Source of the DNA: Planctomycetota bacterium
GTDB lineage: Bacteria > Planctomycetota > Phycisphaerae > WQYP01
Direction: 5' to 3'
DNA length: 6,161 nt
Assembly (NCBI GenBank): GCA_021805585.1
Contig: JAJZEY010000346.1
Span: 1 to 6,161, forward strand
Position 1 is the first letter of the stretch. Every line of letters starts with the position of its first letter. Under the pieces are notes generated by a model. It did no database searches. It worked only from the letters and a program-made list of their open reading frames with translations, and was not told the DNA's origin. Below are positions 1 to 6,161 of this stretch, piece by piece. A program made the position numbers and the translations under genes.

Positions 1-1223
1 GAGCTGATGATAATCACAAACCGTTCGCACCACATGCCCGCAAGGCAGAAAAGGCCCACGGGGGCGGCAATCCACCAGGTTTTCCGGGCCTTCTTGAACC
101 ACAACACCTGTGGAATCACGCCGTTGAAGAACAACATGGCCCAACCAGCCCACCAGTATGGACCGAACATCCAGTTCATATACACGTACCGTTCGTACGG
201 GTTGCCGCTGTAGTAGGCAATAAAAAACTCGATCATGTAAATGTAAAACACAATCGAGGCCATAAACAGTGTGATTTTTGCCACATTATCCAGATGCCGG
301 TCGGTAATCAGGCTTTTTAGTCCGAAAATTGCCCGTACCGGATAGGCCAGGAACAGAATCGTCGCAAATCCGCTGAATATGGCACCAACCGTGAACAGTG
401 GCGGGAAAATGGTCTCATGCCATCCCGGCATAACGGATACGGCAAAGTCCGTGCTAACCGTGGAACTCACGCCCATTACCAGACAGGTCGCCAACCCCGC
501 TATCACCAGCAGCGCACGGTCATAAATTTTCCAATGCCGGGCTGAACCGCGCCATCCCATGGCCAGAATTCCAAAGATGGTATGCCGCAAACGCGTGGTG
601 GCCCGATCACGTAATGTCGCCAGATCCGGCACCATACCCAAATACCAGAACAGCACGCTGACCGTGGTATAAGTTCCCACTGCCAGAGCATCCCACAACA
701 GTGGACTGTAAAAATTCGGCCAGTCGCCCATTACGTTTGGATAGGGGGCCAGCCAGTATGCCAGCCATGGACGGCCCACGTGAATGCCCGGAAACACTCC
801 CGCGCATACCACCGCAAAAACCGTGGTGGCTTCGGCAAAACGGTTAATGCCTGTGCGCCACTTCTGGCGGAACAGCAGCAGAATCGCCGAGATAAGCGTT
901 CCGGCGTGGGCAATGCCCACCCAGAATACAAAGTTAATAATCGGAAATCCCCACCCCTGTGGCGAATTATTGCCCCACACGCCCACGCCCGTGAAGACTT
1001 CATAACCAATAAGCGCAAAAAGCAGACCGGCCAAGCTTGCCGAAAGGAAAAAGCATGGATACCAGATCGCCGGCGCTCGGGGCGCTTCAATAATCCGGCT
1101 CACCAGCGTCGTCACACGTTTGTAACTTGCCTCGCCGGTCATAAGCACCGGCGGCTTCATGTCGGTCTCGCCGGTGTTGTCAAAATCGACAGGCACTGAA
1201 ACTTCGTTCACTGCTAGCGTCAT
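1..1223 (-). CDS. actC: Alternative complex III subunit ActC, NrfD/PsrC-like quinol-oxidising membrane protein (3' end cut by window edge)
   Basis: Reverse-complement translation from the ATG at 1223 stays open for 407 codons to the window edge, so the C-terminus (probably a few dozen residues) is missing. In this family the protein is an integral inner-membrane subunit that binds and oxidises quinol and passes electrons to the ActB iron-sulfur clusters. About nine hydrophobic segments are visible (near residues 53-75, 93-118, 131-148, 172-196, 237-256, 271-296, 315-337, 357-375 and 383-405), against ten usual for ActC. Recognisable ActC signatures are WVGIAHAGTLISA (101-113) followed by FRQKWR, FPGIHVGRPW (144-153), WPNFYSPLLWD (168-178), VPDLATLRDRA (198-208) and FAVSVMPGWHETIFPP (260-275). 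An in-frame TAG eight codons upstream leaves this ATG as the first one; there is no strong Shine-Dalgarno, and ATG at residue 22 is a less likely alternative. It lies 91 bases after actB on the same strand. ActF is a paralogue, but the segment order and place after actB favour ActC. Confidence 0.95.
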   Translation of the reverse strand, partial: MTLAVNEVSVPVDFDNTGETDMKPPVLMTGEASYKRVTTLVSRIIEAPRAPAIWYPCFFLSASLAGLLFALIGYEVFTGVGVWGNNSPQGWGFPIINFVFWVGIAHAGTLISAILLLFRQKWRTGINRFAEATTVFAVVCAGVFPGIHVGRPWLAYWLAPYPNVMGDWPNFYSPLLWDALAVGTYTTVSVLFWYLGMVPDLATLRDRATTRLRHTIFGILAMGWRGSARHWKIYDRALLVIAGLATCLVMGVSSTVSTDFAVSVMPGWHETIFPPLFTVGAIFSGFATILFLAYPVRAIFGLKSLITDRHLDNVAKITLFMASIVFYIYMIEFFIAYYSGNPYERYVYMNWMFGPYWWAGWAMLFFNGVIPQVLWFKKARKTWWIAAPVGLFCLAGMWCERFVIIIS

Positions 1224-1314
1224 GGGTCGAATTCCCGGTCTTTCCTAAAACCATTTCACTTACCATTGCCCTGCCCCAAGTTCGCGGGCAGGGCAACATT
1301 GCTTAACCGCGGAC
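1224..1314 (-). other. actB-actC intercistronic spacer
   Basis: This is a 91-base gap between the actB stop codon and the actC ATG. It contains the perfect inverted repeat listed separately, and on the actC side a purine-rich AGGAAAG about 17 bases before the ATG, which is too far away for a standard Shine-Dalgarno. No reading frame of note and no obvious promoter were seen, so actC is probably co-transcribed with actB. Confidence 0.6.
1266..1296 (-). repeat. Perfect 11-bp inverted repeat (stem-loop) between actB and actC
   Basis: TTGCCCTGCCC (1266-1276) is an exact inverted copy of GGGCAGGGCAA (1286-1296), separated by 9 bases (1277-1285). The GC-rich stem would form a stable RNA hairpin in the actB-actC transcript. 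No run of T follows immediately on either strand, so it is not a typical intrinsic terminator. A role in mRNA stabilisation, RNA processing or partial attenuation is inference. Confidence 0.75.
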
Positions 1315-4300
1315 TTACTGCGTTCCCAGCGGCGAAGTTTCCACCGCCACGAGCGATGGATTCGGATTGCTTATCTTCGGCATATACCGCGTGCGTGGAC
1401 GCGTGTTGAGTTCATCATTCAATATGCCATACATCCGCGGCTGTTTGAACAACTTCGCCACGCGCGATGTTTGGTCGCGCATGTCGCCGAAAATCAGCGC
1501 TTGCGTCGGACACGCCTGCGCACAGGCCGGAGTAATTTCTCCGTCCCTTATCCGGCGGTTCTGCCGTTCCGCCGTCACGCGGGCATCGTCAATTCGCTGC
1601 ACGCAATAGGTGCATTTTTCTATCACGCCGCGCATCCGGATCGACACCTGCGGGTTCTTCTGCATGGCCGCCAGATCGTTCATGTTCGACCGCAGGATAT
1701 TCGGCTTATACAGGTCCTTAAGCGTGCCGCTGTTGTAGTCAAAGAAATTAAAGCGACGGACTTTATACGGGCAGTTGTTCGCACAGTACCGCGTGCCGAT
1801 GCAGCGATTGTAAGTCATCATGTTCAGGCCATCGGCACTGTGGCTCGTTGCGCCCACCGGACAAACCGCTTCACACGGTGCGTTTTCGCACTGCATGCAC
1901 AAAATCGGCTCATGGACCGCTTCCGGGGAATCCGCGTTGGGCCCACGGAAATACCGGTCAATGCGTATCCATTGCATTTCCCGTCCGTTAATAACCTGCT
2001 GCTTGCCCACAATCGGAATATTGTTTTCCGCCTGGCAGGCCACCACGCACGCCGAACAGCTTGTGCAGGTGGTCAGGTCCACCGCCATCGCCCATTGATA
2101 GCCCGTGTCATAGCGGTGCATTTCCCACAGCGAGACCGCTTTGGCTTTTTTGTGGCCCAGTGACGGATCTTTCTGAAGCTCGGCGAAGGTTGCCTGATGA
2201 ATCAGGTCGGGAATGCGGGCGGCCACAGCCTCCTGGCTTAGTGTGCTGATCGCAAAGTGATCTTGTGTATTGGCCAGTTCATAGCTTTCACTCGTCACTT
2301 TAACCGTTGCACCAGCCTGAAAATTCATCGCCGAAACGGTTCGCAGTTCGTACGCATTGAACCCCGCACCATCCGCCACCGATCCCACATCCGTCCGCCC
2401 GTAACCGAGGCGGAGAGAAATGGAAAACTCCGGCTGCCCCGGCATGATATACGCCGGTATTTTCAATGTTTTGCCACCCACCGTAATTGCCAGCACTTGT
2501 GTTTTATGGAAACTTAGTCCAATGGTTTTGGCCAGTTTCGGACTGATCACCGCCGCGTTGTCCCATGTCAGCCGCGTCATCGGATCCGGCAGTTCCTGCA
2601 GCCAGCCGTTGTTGGCAAAGCGTCCGTCATAGATTTTGCTGTCTGGTCGGAACACAATTTCAATGTTCCCGGGATTTAATTCGGCCCGTGGCCCCGCGCT
2701 CAGGACCCGTGCGAAGTCTTCGGAAATGGTCGTATTCAGGCTCGGCGTCAGGGCTGACCAGCCGGTATTTTCAACATAGCCGTCAAATAGAGCCTTTTTC
2801 CATTTCCACTCGCCGGCTTTCAGACCAAGTGTCCGCTGAACAATCTCGTAACCTGTTAACACGGCGGTTTTTGACCCGCTGGCTGAAAGCATCGCCAGCG
2901 TTTCAATGACGCTCTTGCCGCCGAAAATCGGCTCAATCATCGGCTGAACAATGCTCGTCGTTCCATCAAACGTGCGAATGTCGCCCCAGCTTTCCAGGTA
3001 ATGCGCCGCCGGCAGGTGCCATGTGCACAGCCGCGCGGTTTCATCCACATAATTACCCAGTTGTATACTTTGCGGAACATTGGCCATCGCGGATGCAAAA
3101 TCCAGATCCGCCGGGGCGTTATATACCGGGTTTACATCCAGCATGACCAGCGTGCTGATTTCTTTATTCCGCATCGCCGCGGTAAGGTTCGTAATCGCCT
3201 GGGCATAGGTTGTCCGGTCGCCGGATGGATCTTTGTAGTATTCAACCGTTTTGCCGGTGTTGCCCAGGGCGCTGTTCATGGCCGCGGCCAGTGCATGCAC
3301 CACGGCCGGTTGCTGGCTGCCGACAACCACCGCACATTCGCCCTTGTTGGCCAGAAGATCAGCCACAATTGCGTTTATAACTTCCTGACGCATCGGTTCG
3401 GGCAGCGCGCCGGTGAGTGGCGGCAATTCCGGAATATTCATTCCACCCTTTTTCAGCCCCGTCGCAATCGCCACTGCCGCAAGTGCGACGTCCTGGGCCG
3501 GCACAGGTATCCGATGCCGTGTATCTTCCGCAAGCGAACCAGTTGCCGAAAATGTGGATTCGATCACATACAGCCGGTTCATGGCCGTGGCCGCATCACC
3601 CGTGGCCGGATTGGTCAAACGCCGCCCCGCGGAAAAATCCCGTGACAATTTAACTGAAAGCGGGTCCCCAACCACAAAATCAAAATCCAGTGAAACGACA
3701 ATCTTGGCATTGGCCAGTTGCGGTACCACGCGCAGCGCCTGACCAAACACAGCCGTTGTGCCGGCACGCGCATTATCAAAGGAAATTGGCTCATATTCAA
3801 AAAAACGGGCCGCCGGAAAGGCCTTCGCCGTCCGCGTCAGCAGGTCTTGCACGCTCGGCGAAGATGATGCCCCCGTTAGAATCGCCAGGCCCTTGCCCTG
3901 ATTTTTATGCAATTCCCCACCGATTTGCTTCCAAGCGGCGGAAAAATCTTCCCAACTGCCTGCTTCCAGGCCGCTTTTACCCTTACGCATCACGGTGCGG
4001 CTGCGGTCCGGGTCGTAAACGCCTAGAACACTTGCCTGGCCGTATATGTCGCTGGCACCGCCATTGAGCGGATGCGTGGGATTACCATCCACCTTAATCG
4101 GCCGACCATCGACACTGGTTACCAGCATTCCCTGGCCAATTCCGCCAAGGTCCATGCCTGTGGCATAATACACCGGTGTGCCCGGATCGCGATTCGCCGG
4201 CCGATGCGCGTAAGGGGCCAGCGTTTCGGCAGGCCATCGGCGGCAGCCCGCAAGGCCCGCCAGCGCAAACGATGCGCCCATAATCTTCAAAAACCGTCGG

Positions 4301-4440
4301 CGGTCGCCATTCAGCCATTCCGAGGCCCGGTTCGGAAATTCGCGATGCACAAACTGCCGAAATTCCGGCGTGTCAGCCAGTTCGTCCAGGCTGCGCCAAT
4401 ATTCCTTACCGGTCAGATTCTGATCGCTCAGTGATGACAT
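1315..4440 (-). CDS. actB: Alternative complex III subunit ActB: Tat-exported molybdopterin-oxidoreductase-like and four-cluster iron-sulfur protein
   Basis: The protein has 1041 residues from the ATG at 4440. The extreme N-terminus (YWRSLDELADTPEF, 15-27) is the extended Tat leader typical of ActB. It is followed by RRRFLK (47-52) and a hydrophobic stretch ending in LAGC (Cys66), which reads as a lipobox, so a lipid-anchored periplasmic protein is likely. Residues about 70-770 resemble the catalytic fold of molybdopterin oxidoreductases, which in ACIII binds no molybdenum cofactor. Residues about 771-1041 form a ferredoxin-like domain with Cys at 792/795/798/802, 848/851/856/860, 880/886/890 and 943/946/973/977. 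In the third group the usual second Cys is Thr883 (CIGTRYC), as expected for the [3Fe-4S] cluster; the others should be [4Fe-4S]. This wires ActC quinol oxidation to the ActA hemes. A TTG nine bases upstream (4449) is in frame, but the ATG suits the family N-terminus. The gene overlaps actA by 13 bases, which suggests translational coupling. No frameshift or missing ligand is seen. Confidence 0.97.
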   Translation of the reverse strand: MSSLSDQNLTGKEYWRSLDELADTPEFRQFVHREFPNRASEWLNGDRRRFLKIMGASFALAGLAGCRRWPAETLAPYAHRPANRDPGTPVYYATGMDLGGIGQGMLVTSVDGRPIKVDGNPTHPLNGGASDIYGQASVLGVYDPDRSRTVMRKGKSGLEAGSWEDFSAAWKQIGGELHKNQGKGLAILTGASSSPSVQDLLTRTAKAFPAARFFEYEPISFDNARAGTTAVFGQALRVVPQLANAKIVVSLDFDFVVGDPLSVKLSRDFSAGRRLTNPATGDAATAMNRLYVIESTFSATGSLAEDTRHRIPVPAQDVALAAVAIATGLKKGGMNIPELPPLTGALPEPMRQEVINAIVADLLANKGECAVVVGSQQPAVVHALAAAMNSALGNTGKTVEYYKDPSGDRTTYAQAITNLTAAMRNKEISTLVMLDVNPVYNAPADLDFASAMANVPQSIQLGNYVDETARLCTWHLPAAHYLESWGDIRTFDGTTSIVQPMIEPIFGGKSVIETLAMLSASGSKTAVLTGYEIVQRTLGLKAGEWKWKKALFDGYVENTGWSALTPSLNTTISEDFARVLSAGPRAELNPGNIEIVFRPDSKIYDGRFANNGWLQELPDPMTRLTWDNAAVISPKLAKTIGLSFHKTQVLAITVGGKTLKIPAYIMPGQPEFSISLRLGYGRTDVGSVADGAGFNAYELRTVSAMNFQAGATVKVTSESYELANTQDHFAISTLSQEAVAARIPDLIHQATFAELQKDPSLGHKKAKAVSLWEMHRYDTGYQWAMAVDLTTCTSCSACVVACQAENNIPIVGKQQVINGREMQWIRIDRYFRGPNADSPEAVHEPILCMQCENAPCEAVCPVGATSHSADGLNMMTYNRCIGTRYCANNCPYKVRRFNFFDYNSGTLKDLYKPNILRSNMNDLAAMQKNPQVSIRMRGVIEKCTYCVQRIDDARVTAERQNRRIRDGEITPACAQACPTQALIFGDMRDQTSRVAKLFKQPRMYGILNDELNTRPRTRYMPKISNPNPSLVAVETSPLGTQ

Positions 4441-5138
4441 AACTCGCAATCCGTTAAAAGCTTGCTGTTGGGAACGTGATACCGCTTCACAAGATATTTG
4501 CCCAGATTCTTGGGCAATGTGGCCACCGTAAGGCCCAGGTCCGCAGCCAGTTTGGTCTTGTTGGCCGGACTCCAGTTCAAGTTTGTGACTTCATTCCGCG
4601 GCCGCAGGTAGGGGGCCGGATTCCGATGGCACTGTAAACACCAGGCCATGTTCAACGGCTTGGCCTGGTAAACATGAGTCATCTCATTTACCTGGCCATG
4701 GCATATCAGGCAGCTTACGCCGGCATTTACATGCGCCGCATGGTTGAAGTACACATAGTCCGGCAGGTCATTGACTTTTTTCCAGGGTACCGGCATACCC
4801 GTTTTGTAGCTTTTACGTATCCAAGCCAGGGCTGCTGAGTGCGGGGCAATGGCGGTATGACAGTTCATGCAGGTTTGGGTCGGGGGTAGCGCGGCAAATG
4901 CCGCACGTTTGACATCGGTGTGGCAGTACTGGCAGTTAATGCCCAATTTTCCAGCATGAAAGGCGTGGCTATAGGCAACTGGCTGCACAGGTTGGTAATT
5001 AACGTTCAAAGTTCGCGCGTTCGCCCCATAACCGAGCAGTATTACAAGGTACACCGGCACCAGAACCCCGCATGCCAGTATCACCTTTGTGGCCGTATCC
5101 GACCATCGGGGAAACACGAAAAATGGTTTGTCGCTCAT
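4428..5138 (-). CDS. actA: Alternative complex III subunit ActA, membrane-anchored pentaheme cytochrome c
   Basis: The protein has 236 residues from the ATG at 5138 and begins MSDKPFFVFPRWSD. One hydrophobic segment (about 19-38) should act as an uncleaved inner-membrane anchor, leaving the rest in the periplasm. Five CxxCH heme c motifs are visible: CQYCH (69-73), CMNCH (90-94), CLICH (143-147), CLQCH (167-171) and CELCH (231-235), the last only one residue from the C-terminus. Five hemes and about 26 kDa match ActA of known ACIII enzymes, where the hemes take electrons from ActB and pass them to a cytochrome c or oxidase. Heme attachment needs the cytochrome c maturation machinery, which is not in this window. 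The frame stays open upstream to a GTG at 5222 (28 more residues). I prefer the ATG because the FPRW segment before the anchor is where ActA proteins normally begin, and because the predicted promoter would start transcription only a few bases before that GTG. It is the first gene of the operon. Confidence 0.95.
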   Translation of the reverse strand: MSDKPFFVFPRWSDTATKVILACGVLVPVYLVILLGYGANARTLNVNYQPVQPVAYSHAFHAGKLGINCQYCHTDVKRAAFAALPPTQTCMNCHTAIAPHSAALAWIRKSYKTGMPVPWKKVNDLPDYVYFNHAAHVNAGVSCLICHGQVNEMTHVYQAKPLNMAWCLQCHRNPAPYLRPRNEVTNLNWSPANKTKLAADLGLTVATLPKNLGKYLVKRYHVPNSKLLTDCELCHH

Positions 5139-5182
5139 TGCTGTGGCCGCTATCCCAAGTCGTTCATACACCAACCACAAAA

Positions 5183-5215
5183 CTTTCCAACCGCCCCGCA
5201 GGCAGGTTGTGAAAG
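5183..5215 (-). promoter_or_regulatory. Possible stem-loop in the actA 5' leader
   Basis: Read on the minus strand, CTTTC (5215-5211) can pair with GAAAG (5187-5183), AACC with GGTT, and GCC with GGC, around a 5-base loop, with a one-base bulge and a small internal loop. That gives about 12 base pairs. It would lie in the roughly 90-base leader between the proposed transcription start and the actA ATG. I recognise no known riboswitch family, and a function is inference. Confidence 0.35.
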
Positions 5216-5234
5216 ATTGCACAAAGTTTTTAAG

Positions 5235-5263
5235 ATACTAATGCCGACCCTTTTTTGAGTCAA
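5235..5263 (-). promoter_or_regulatory. Sigma70-like promoter for the actABC operon
   Basis: On the minus strand TTGACT (5263-5258, five of six matches to the -35 consensus) is followed after exactly 17 bases by TAGTAT (5240-5235, four of six matches to the -10 consensus). The spacer includes an A6 tract. Transcription would start near 5228, leaving a leader of about 90 bases before the actA ATG. The site is found by eye and has not been tested. Confidence 0.6.
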
Positions 5264-5269
5264 CATGCA

Positions 5270-5291
5270 CCGGATTATTTTCCGGATATTT
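5270..5291. repeat. Short imperfect direct repeat upstream of the actA -35 element
   Basis: CCGGATTATTT (5270-5280) is followed one base later by CCGGATATTT (5282-5291), two near-identical copies about 12 bases apart (roughly one helical turn) that end 6 bases upstream of the -35 box. CCGGA and TCCGG (5281-5285) also form a 5-bp inverted repeat. The position would suit an activator site, but no regulator can be named. Confidence 0.35.
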
Positions 5292-5456
5292 CATTTTGCC
5301 TATCCTTTTCAATCGGATTTATCCAATTTCTCCATCCGGTAATACCGGCGTTCCGCCATCGGCTATTGTCCCATGGTCCGAAATTCCTCTCGGCGCAGCC
5401 CCGCCGCTTCTGTTATCATGGCCATCTGGTTATTAAATGCGTGATTGAGTCTGTTA

Positions 5457-5462
5457 CGAGGT
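5457..5462 (+). promoter_or_regulatory. Ribosome binding site for trmB
   Basis: CGAGGT within TTACGAGGTATTTT resembles the Shine-Dalgarno consensus and ends 5 bases before the GTG at 5468. This decides in favour of that GTG over the upstream in-frame candidates GTG 5441 and TTG 5255, which have no comparable site. Confidence 0.6.
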
Positions 5463-5467
5463 ATTTT

Positions 5468-6094
5468 GTGGCCCTTCGTCCGAATCTGGTGGTTGAACCC
5501 GTTCTTCTGGATGTTTCTGATGACTTGGGAATCCTTGATTGGCCCGGAATTTTCGGCAACAATAACCCGGTGGAACTTGAGATTGGCTCGGGTAAAGGAA
5601 CCTTTCTGGTGTCCGTTGCTGAAAAGTCTCCGCAGACAAACTTTATTGGCATCGAATGGGCCAAGGCCTATGCAGATTTCTCCGCTGACCGCCTTCGTCG
5701 CCACGCGCTGCTGAATTGCCGCATCGTGCGAGCCGATGCCGTCTGGTGGATTCGCTGCCATGTTCCCGCGGATTCCATTTCCGCCCTGCATGTCTATTTT
5801 CCGGATCCCTGGCCAAAAGCCCGCCATCATAAGCGGCGGCTGATAGGGCCGGGCTTTATGGCCGAGGCGGCGCGCATACTTATCCCCGGCGGAAAATTCC
5901 GTCTGGTTACCGATCACGCCGGCTATTTTGAACATATTCAGCAGGTCTTCGCGGGCTTTTCGGGTTTGGTTCCCGTTGCGTTTGATTCCCCGGTTGGAAC
6001 ACCGGATGGTCTGATCGTCGGCACTAATTTTGAACGCAAATATCTGGCCGAAAATCGTGCCACCTATTCCATCGCGGCCACAAAGCCGGTTTAA
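5468..6094 (+). CDS. trmB: tRNA (guanine-N7-)-methyltransferase TrmB
   Basis: The protein has 208 residues from the GTG at 5468 and is close to the usual TrmB size. It is a cytoplasmic SAM-dependent enzyme that methylates N7 of G46 in the variable loop of tRNAs. Family motifs appear in order: ELEIGSGKG (36-44, SAM-binding loop), IGIEW (60-64, acidic residue contacting SAM), RADAVWWI (88-95), YFPDPWPKARHHKRRL (110-125, the PDPWPK substrate-binding and catalytic signature), the LVTD segment (146-149) and TNFERK (186-191, the C-terminal T-x-x-E-x-K motif). The gene is intact and ends in TAA. It is transcribed away from actA, shares no obvious function with ACIII, and is probably an ordinary housekeeping neighbour. 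The frame is open to a TTG at 5255, but those 71 extra residues do not look like TrmB. An alternative GTG at 5441 would add nine residues. Confidence 0.95.
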   Translation: MALRPNLVVEPVLLDVSDDLGILDWPGIFGNNNPVELEIGSGKGTFLVSVAEKSPQTNFIGIEWAKAYADFSADRLRRHALLNCRIVRADAVWWIRCHVPADSISALHVYFPDPWPKARHHKRRLIGPGFMAEAARILIPGGKFRLVTDHAGYFEHIQQVFAGFSGLVPVAFDSPVGTPDGLIVGTNFERKYLAENRATYSIAATKPV

Positions 6095-6123
6095 TGCGGG
6101 TGCTCCGTCAATCCTGAATTGCA

Positions 6124-6136
6124 GCCCTGGCAGGGC
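6124..6136. repeat. Small inverted repeat downstream of trmB
   Basis: GCCCT (6124-6128) and AGGGC (6132-6136) form a 5-bp stem with a 3-base loop, 29 bases after the trmB stop codon. No T-run follows before the window edge, so it is at best a weak terminator candidate. The remaining bases of 6095-6161 show no supportable gene. Confidence 0.2.
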
Positions 6137-6161
6137 ATCAGTCCGAAAACGCGGGGTAAAC

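Larger units (their letters stand above)
5139..5467. other. Divergent intergenic region between actA and trmB
   Basis: About 330 bases separate the two chosen start codons. The left half holds the proposed actA leader stem-loop, the actA promoter and a short direct repeat. The right half (about 5292-5456) shows no clear sigma70 promoter for trmB, no RNA gene and no convincing small gene. The trmB frame is open across 5255-5467, but that stretch has no resemblance to TrmB and overlaps the actA -35 element, so I treat it as non-coding. Confidence 0.6.

Noticed and set aside
780..1199. Plus- and minus-strand open frames within actC
   Set aside because: The minus-strand frame from 1223 encodes a clear ActC; the others are shadows of it.
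1471..2163. 230-codon plus-strand open frame opposite the ActB iron-sulfur domain
   Set aside because: It is fully antisense to an intact, motif-rich domain, has no recognisable family motif, and is rich in Arg and His as expected for a mirror frame of GC-biased coding DNA.
3001..3645. 214-codon plus-strand open frame inside actB
   Set aside because: It is antisense to actB, with no domain, no Shine-Dalgarno and a shadow-like composition.
5408..5436. Possible trmB promoter with TATTAA as -10
   Set aside because: The matching -35 position (TTCTGT) has only two consensus bases, so it is not supportable by eye.
5418..5444. Eight-codon ATG mini-frame ahead of trmB that could be a leader peptide
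   Set aside because: It is very short, has no ribosome binding site and no run of regulatory codons; it is easily explained by chance.
5255..5467. 71-residue N-terminal extension of TrmB from a TTG
   Set aside because: It overlaps the proposed actA -35 element, has no Shine-Dalgarno, and does not resemble TrmB, which begins normally near GTG 5468.
1286..6137. A shared 9-base word (GGCAGGGCA) in the actB-actC hairpin and downstream of trmB, suggesting a dispersed repeat
   Set aside because: The flanking bases and stem lengths differ, and such a GC-rich word is expected by chance; a genome-wide search would be needed to claim a repeat family.
6091..6161. Minus-strand frame ending at the trmB stop, possibly the C-terminus of a convergent gene with a CxxC pair
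   Set aside because: Only about 22 codons are visible and no family can be recognised. The plus-strand frames there are equally open and equally uninformative.
1..6161. A new multi-gene system, mobile element, CRISPR array or defence locus
   Set aside because: All long coding stretches are explained by ACIII genes and trmB; no terminal repeats, transposase, integrase, spaced repeats or RNA genes were seen.

Overview
The window holds the first three genes of a leftward (minus-strand) operon for alternative complex III (ACIII), the cytochrome bc1-independent quinol:electron-acceptor oxidoreductase. A divergent trmB gene follows on the plus strand. The ACIII genes are actA (pentaheme c-type cytochrome, 5138 to 4428), actB (large Tat-exported molybdopterin-oxidoreductase-like and iron-sulfur protein, 4440 to 1315) and actC (NrfD/PsrC-like membrane quinol-oxidising subunit, 1223 running off the left edge). 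The actC reading frame has no stop codon inside the window; I read it directly by reverse-complementing bases 1-1223. The usual next genes, actD, actE and actF, and often an oxidase, would lie beyond base 1.

Layout from right to left: trmB occupies about 5468-6094 (+). A roughly 330-base divergent intergenic region (5139-5467) contains a good sigma70-like promoter reading into actA, a short CCGGAT-type direct repeat just upstream of it, and a possible stem-loop in the actA leader. actA and actB overlap by 13 bases, with the actB ATG lying inside the codons of the last heme-binding motif of actA. actB and actC are separated by 91 bases that hold a perfect 11-bp inverted repeat without a U-tract.

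How the genes work together (family knowledge): ActC oxidises quinol in the membrane. Electrons pass through the one [3Fe-4S] and three [4Fe-4S] clusters of ActB to the hemes of ActA, and then to a mono-heme cytochrome or directly to a terminal oxidase. TrmB makes m7G46 in tRNA and has no evident metabolic link to ACIII.

Organism: a Gram-negative, respiring bacterium with Tat export and cytochrome c maturation. Moderate GC content, weak Shine-Dalgarno sites and the ActB form with an extended Tat leader fit the Planctomycetota/Verrucomicrobiota or related lineages, but the sequence alone does not fix the phylum. I see no mobile element, CRISPR array, tRNA/rRNA, defence gene or new multi-gene system. 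The points worth a second look are regulatory and architectural.
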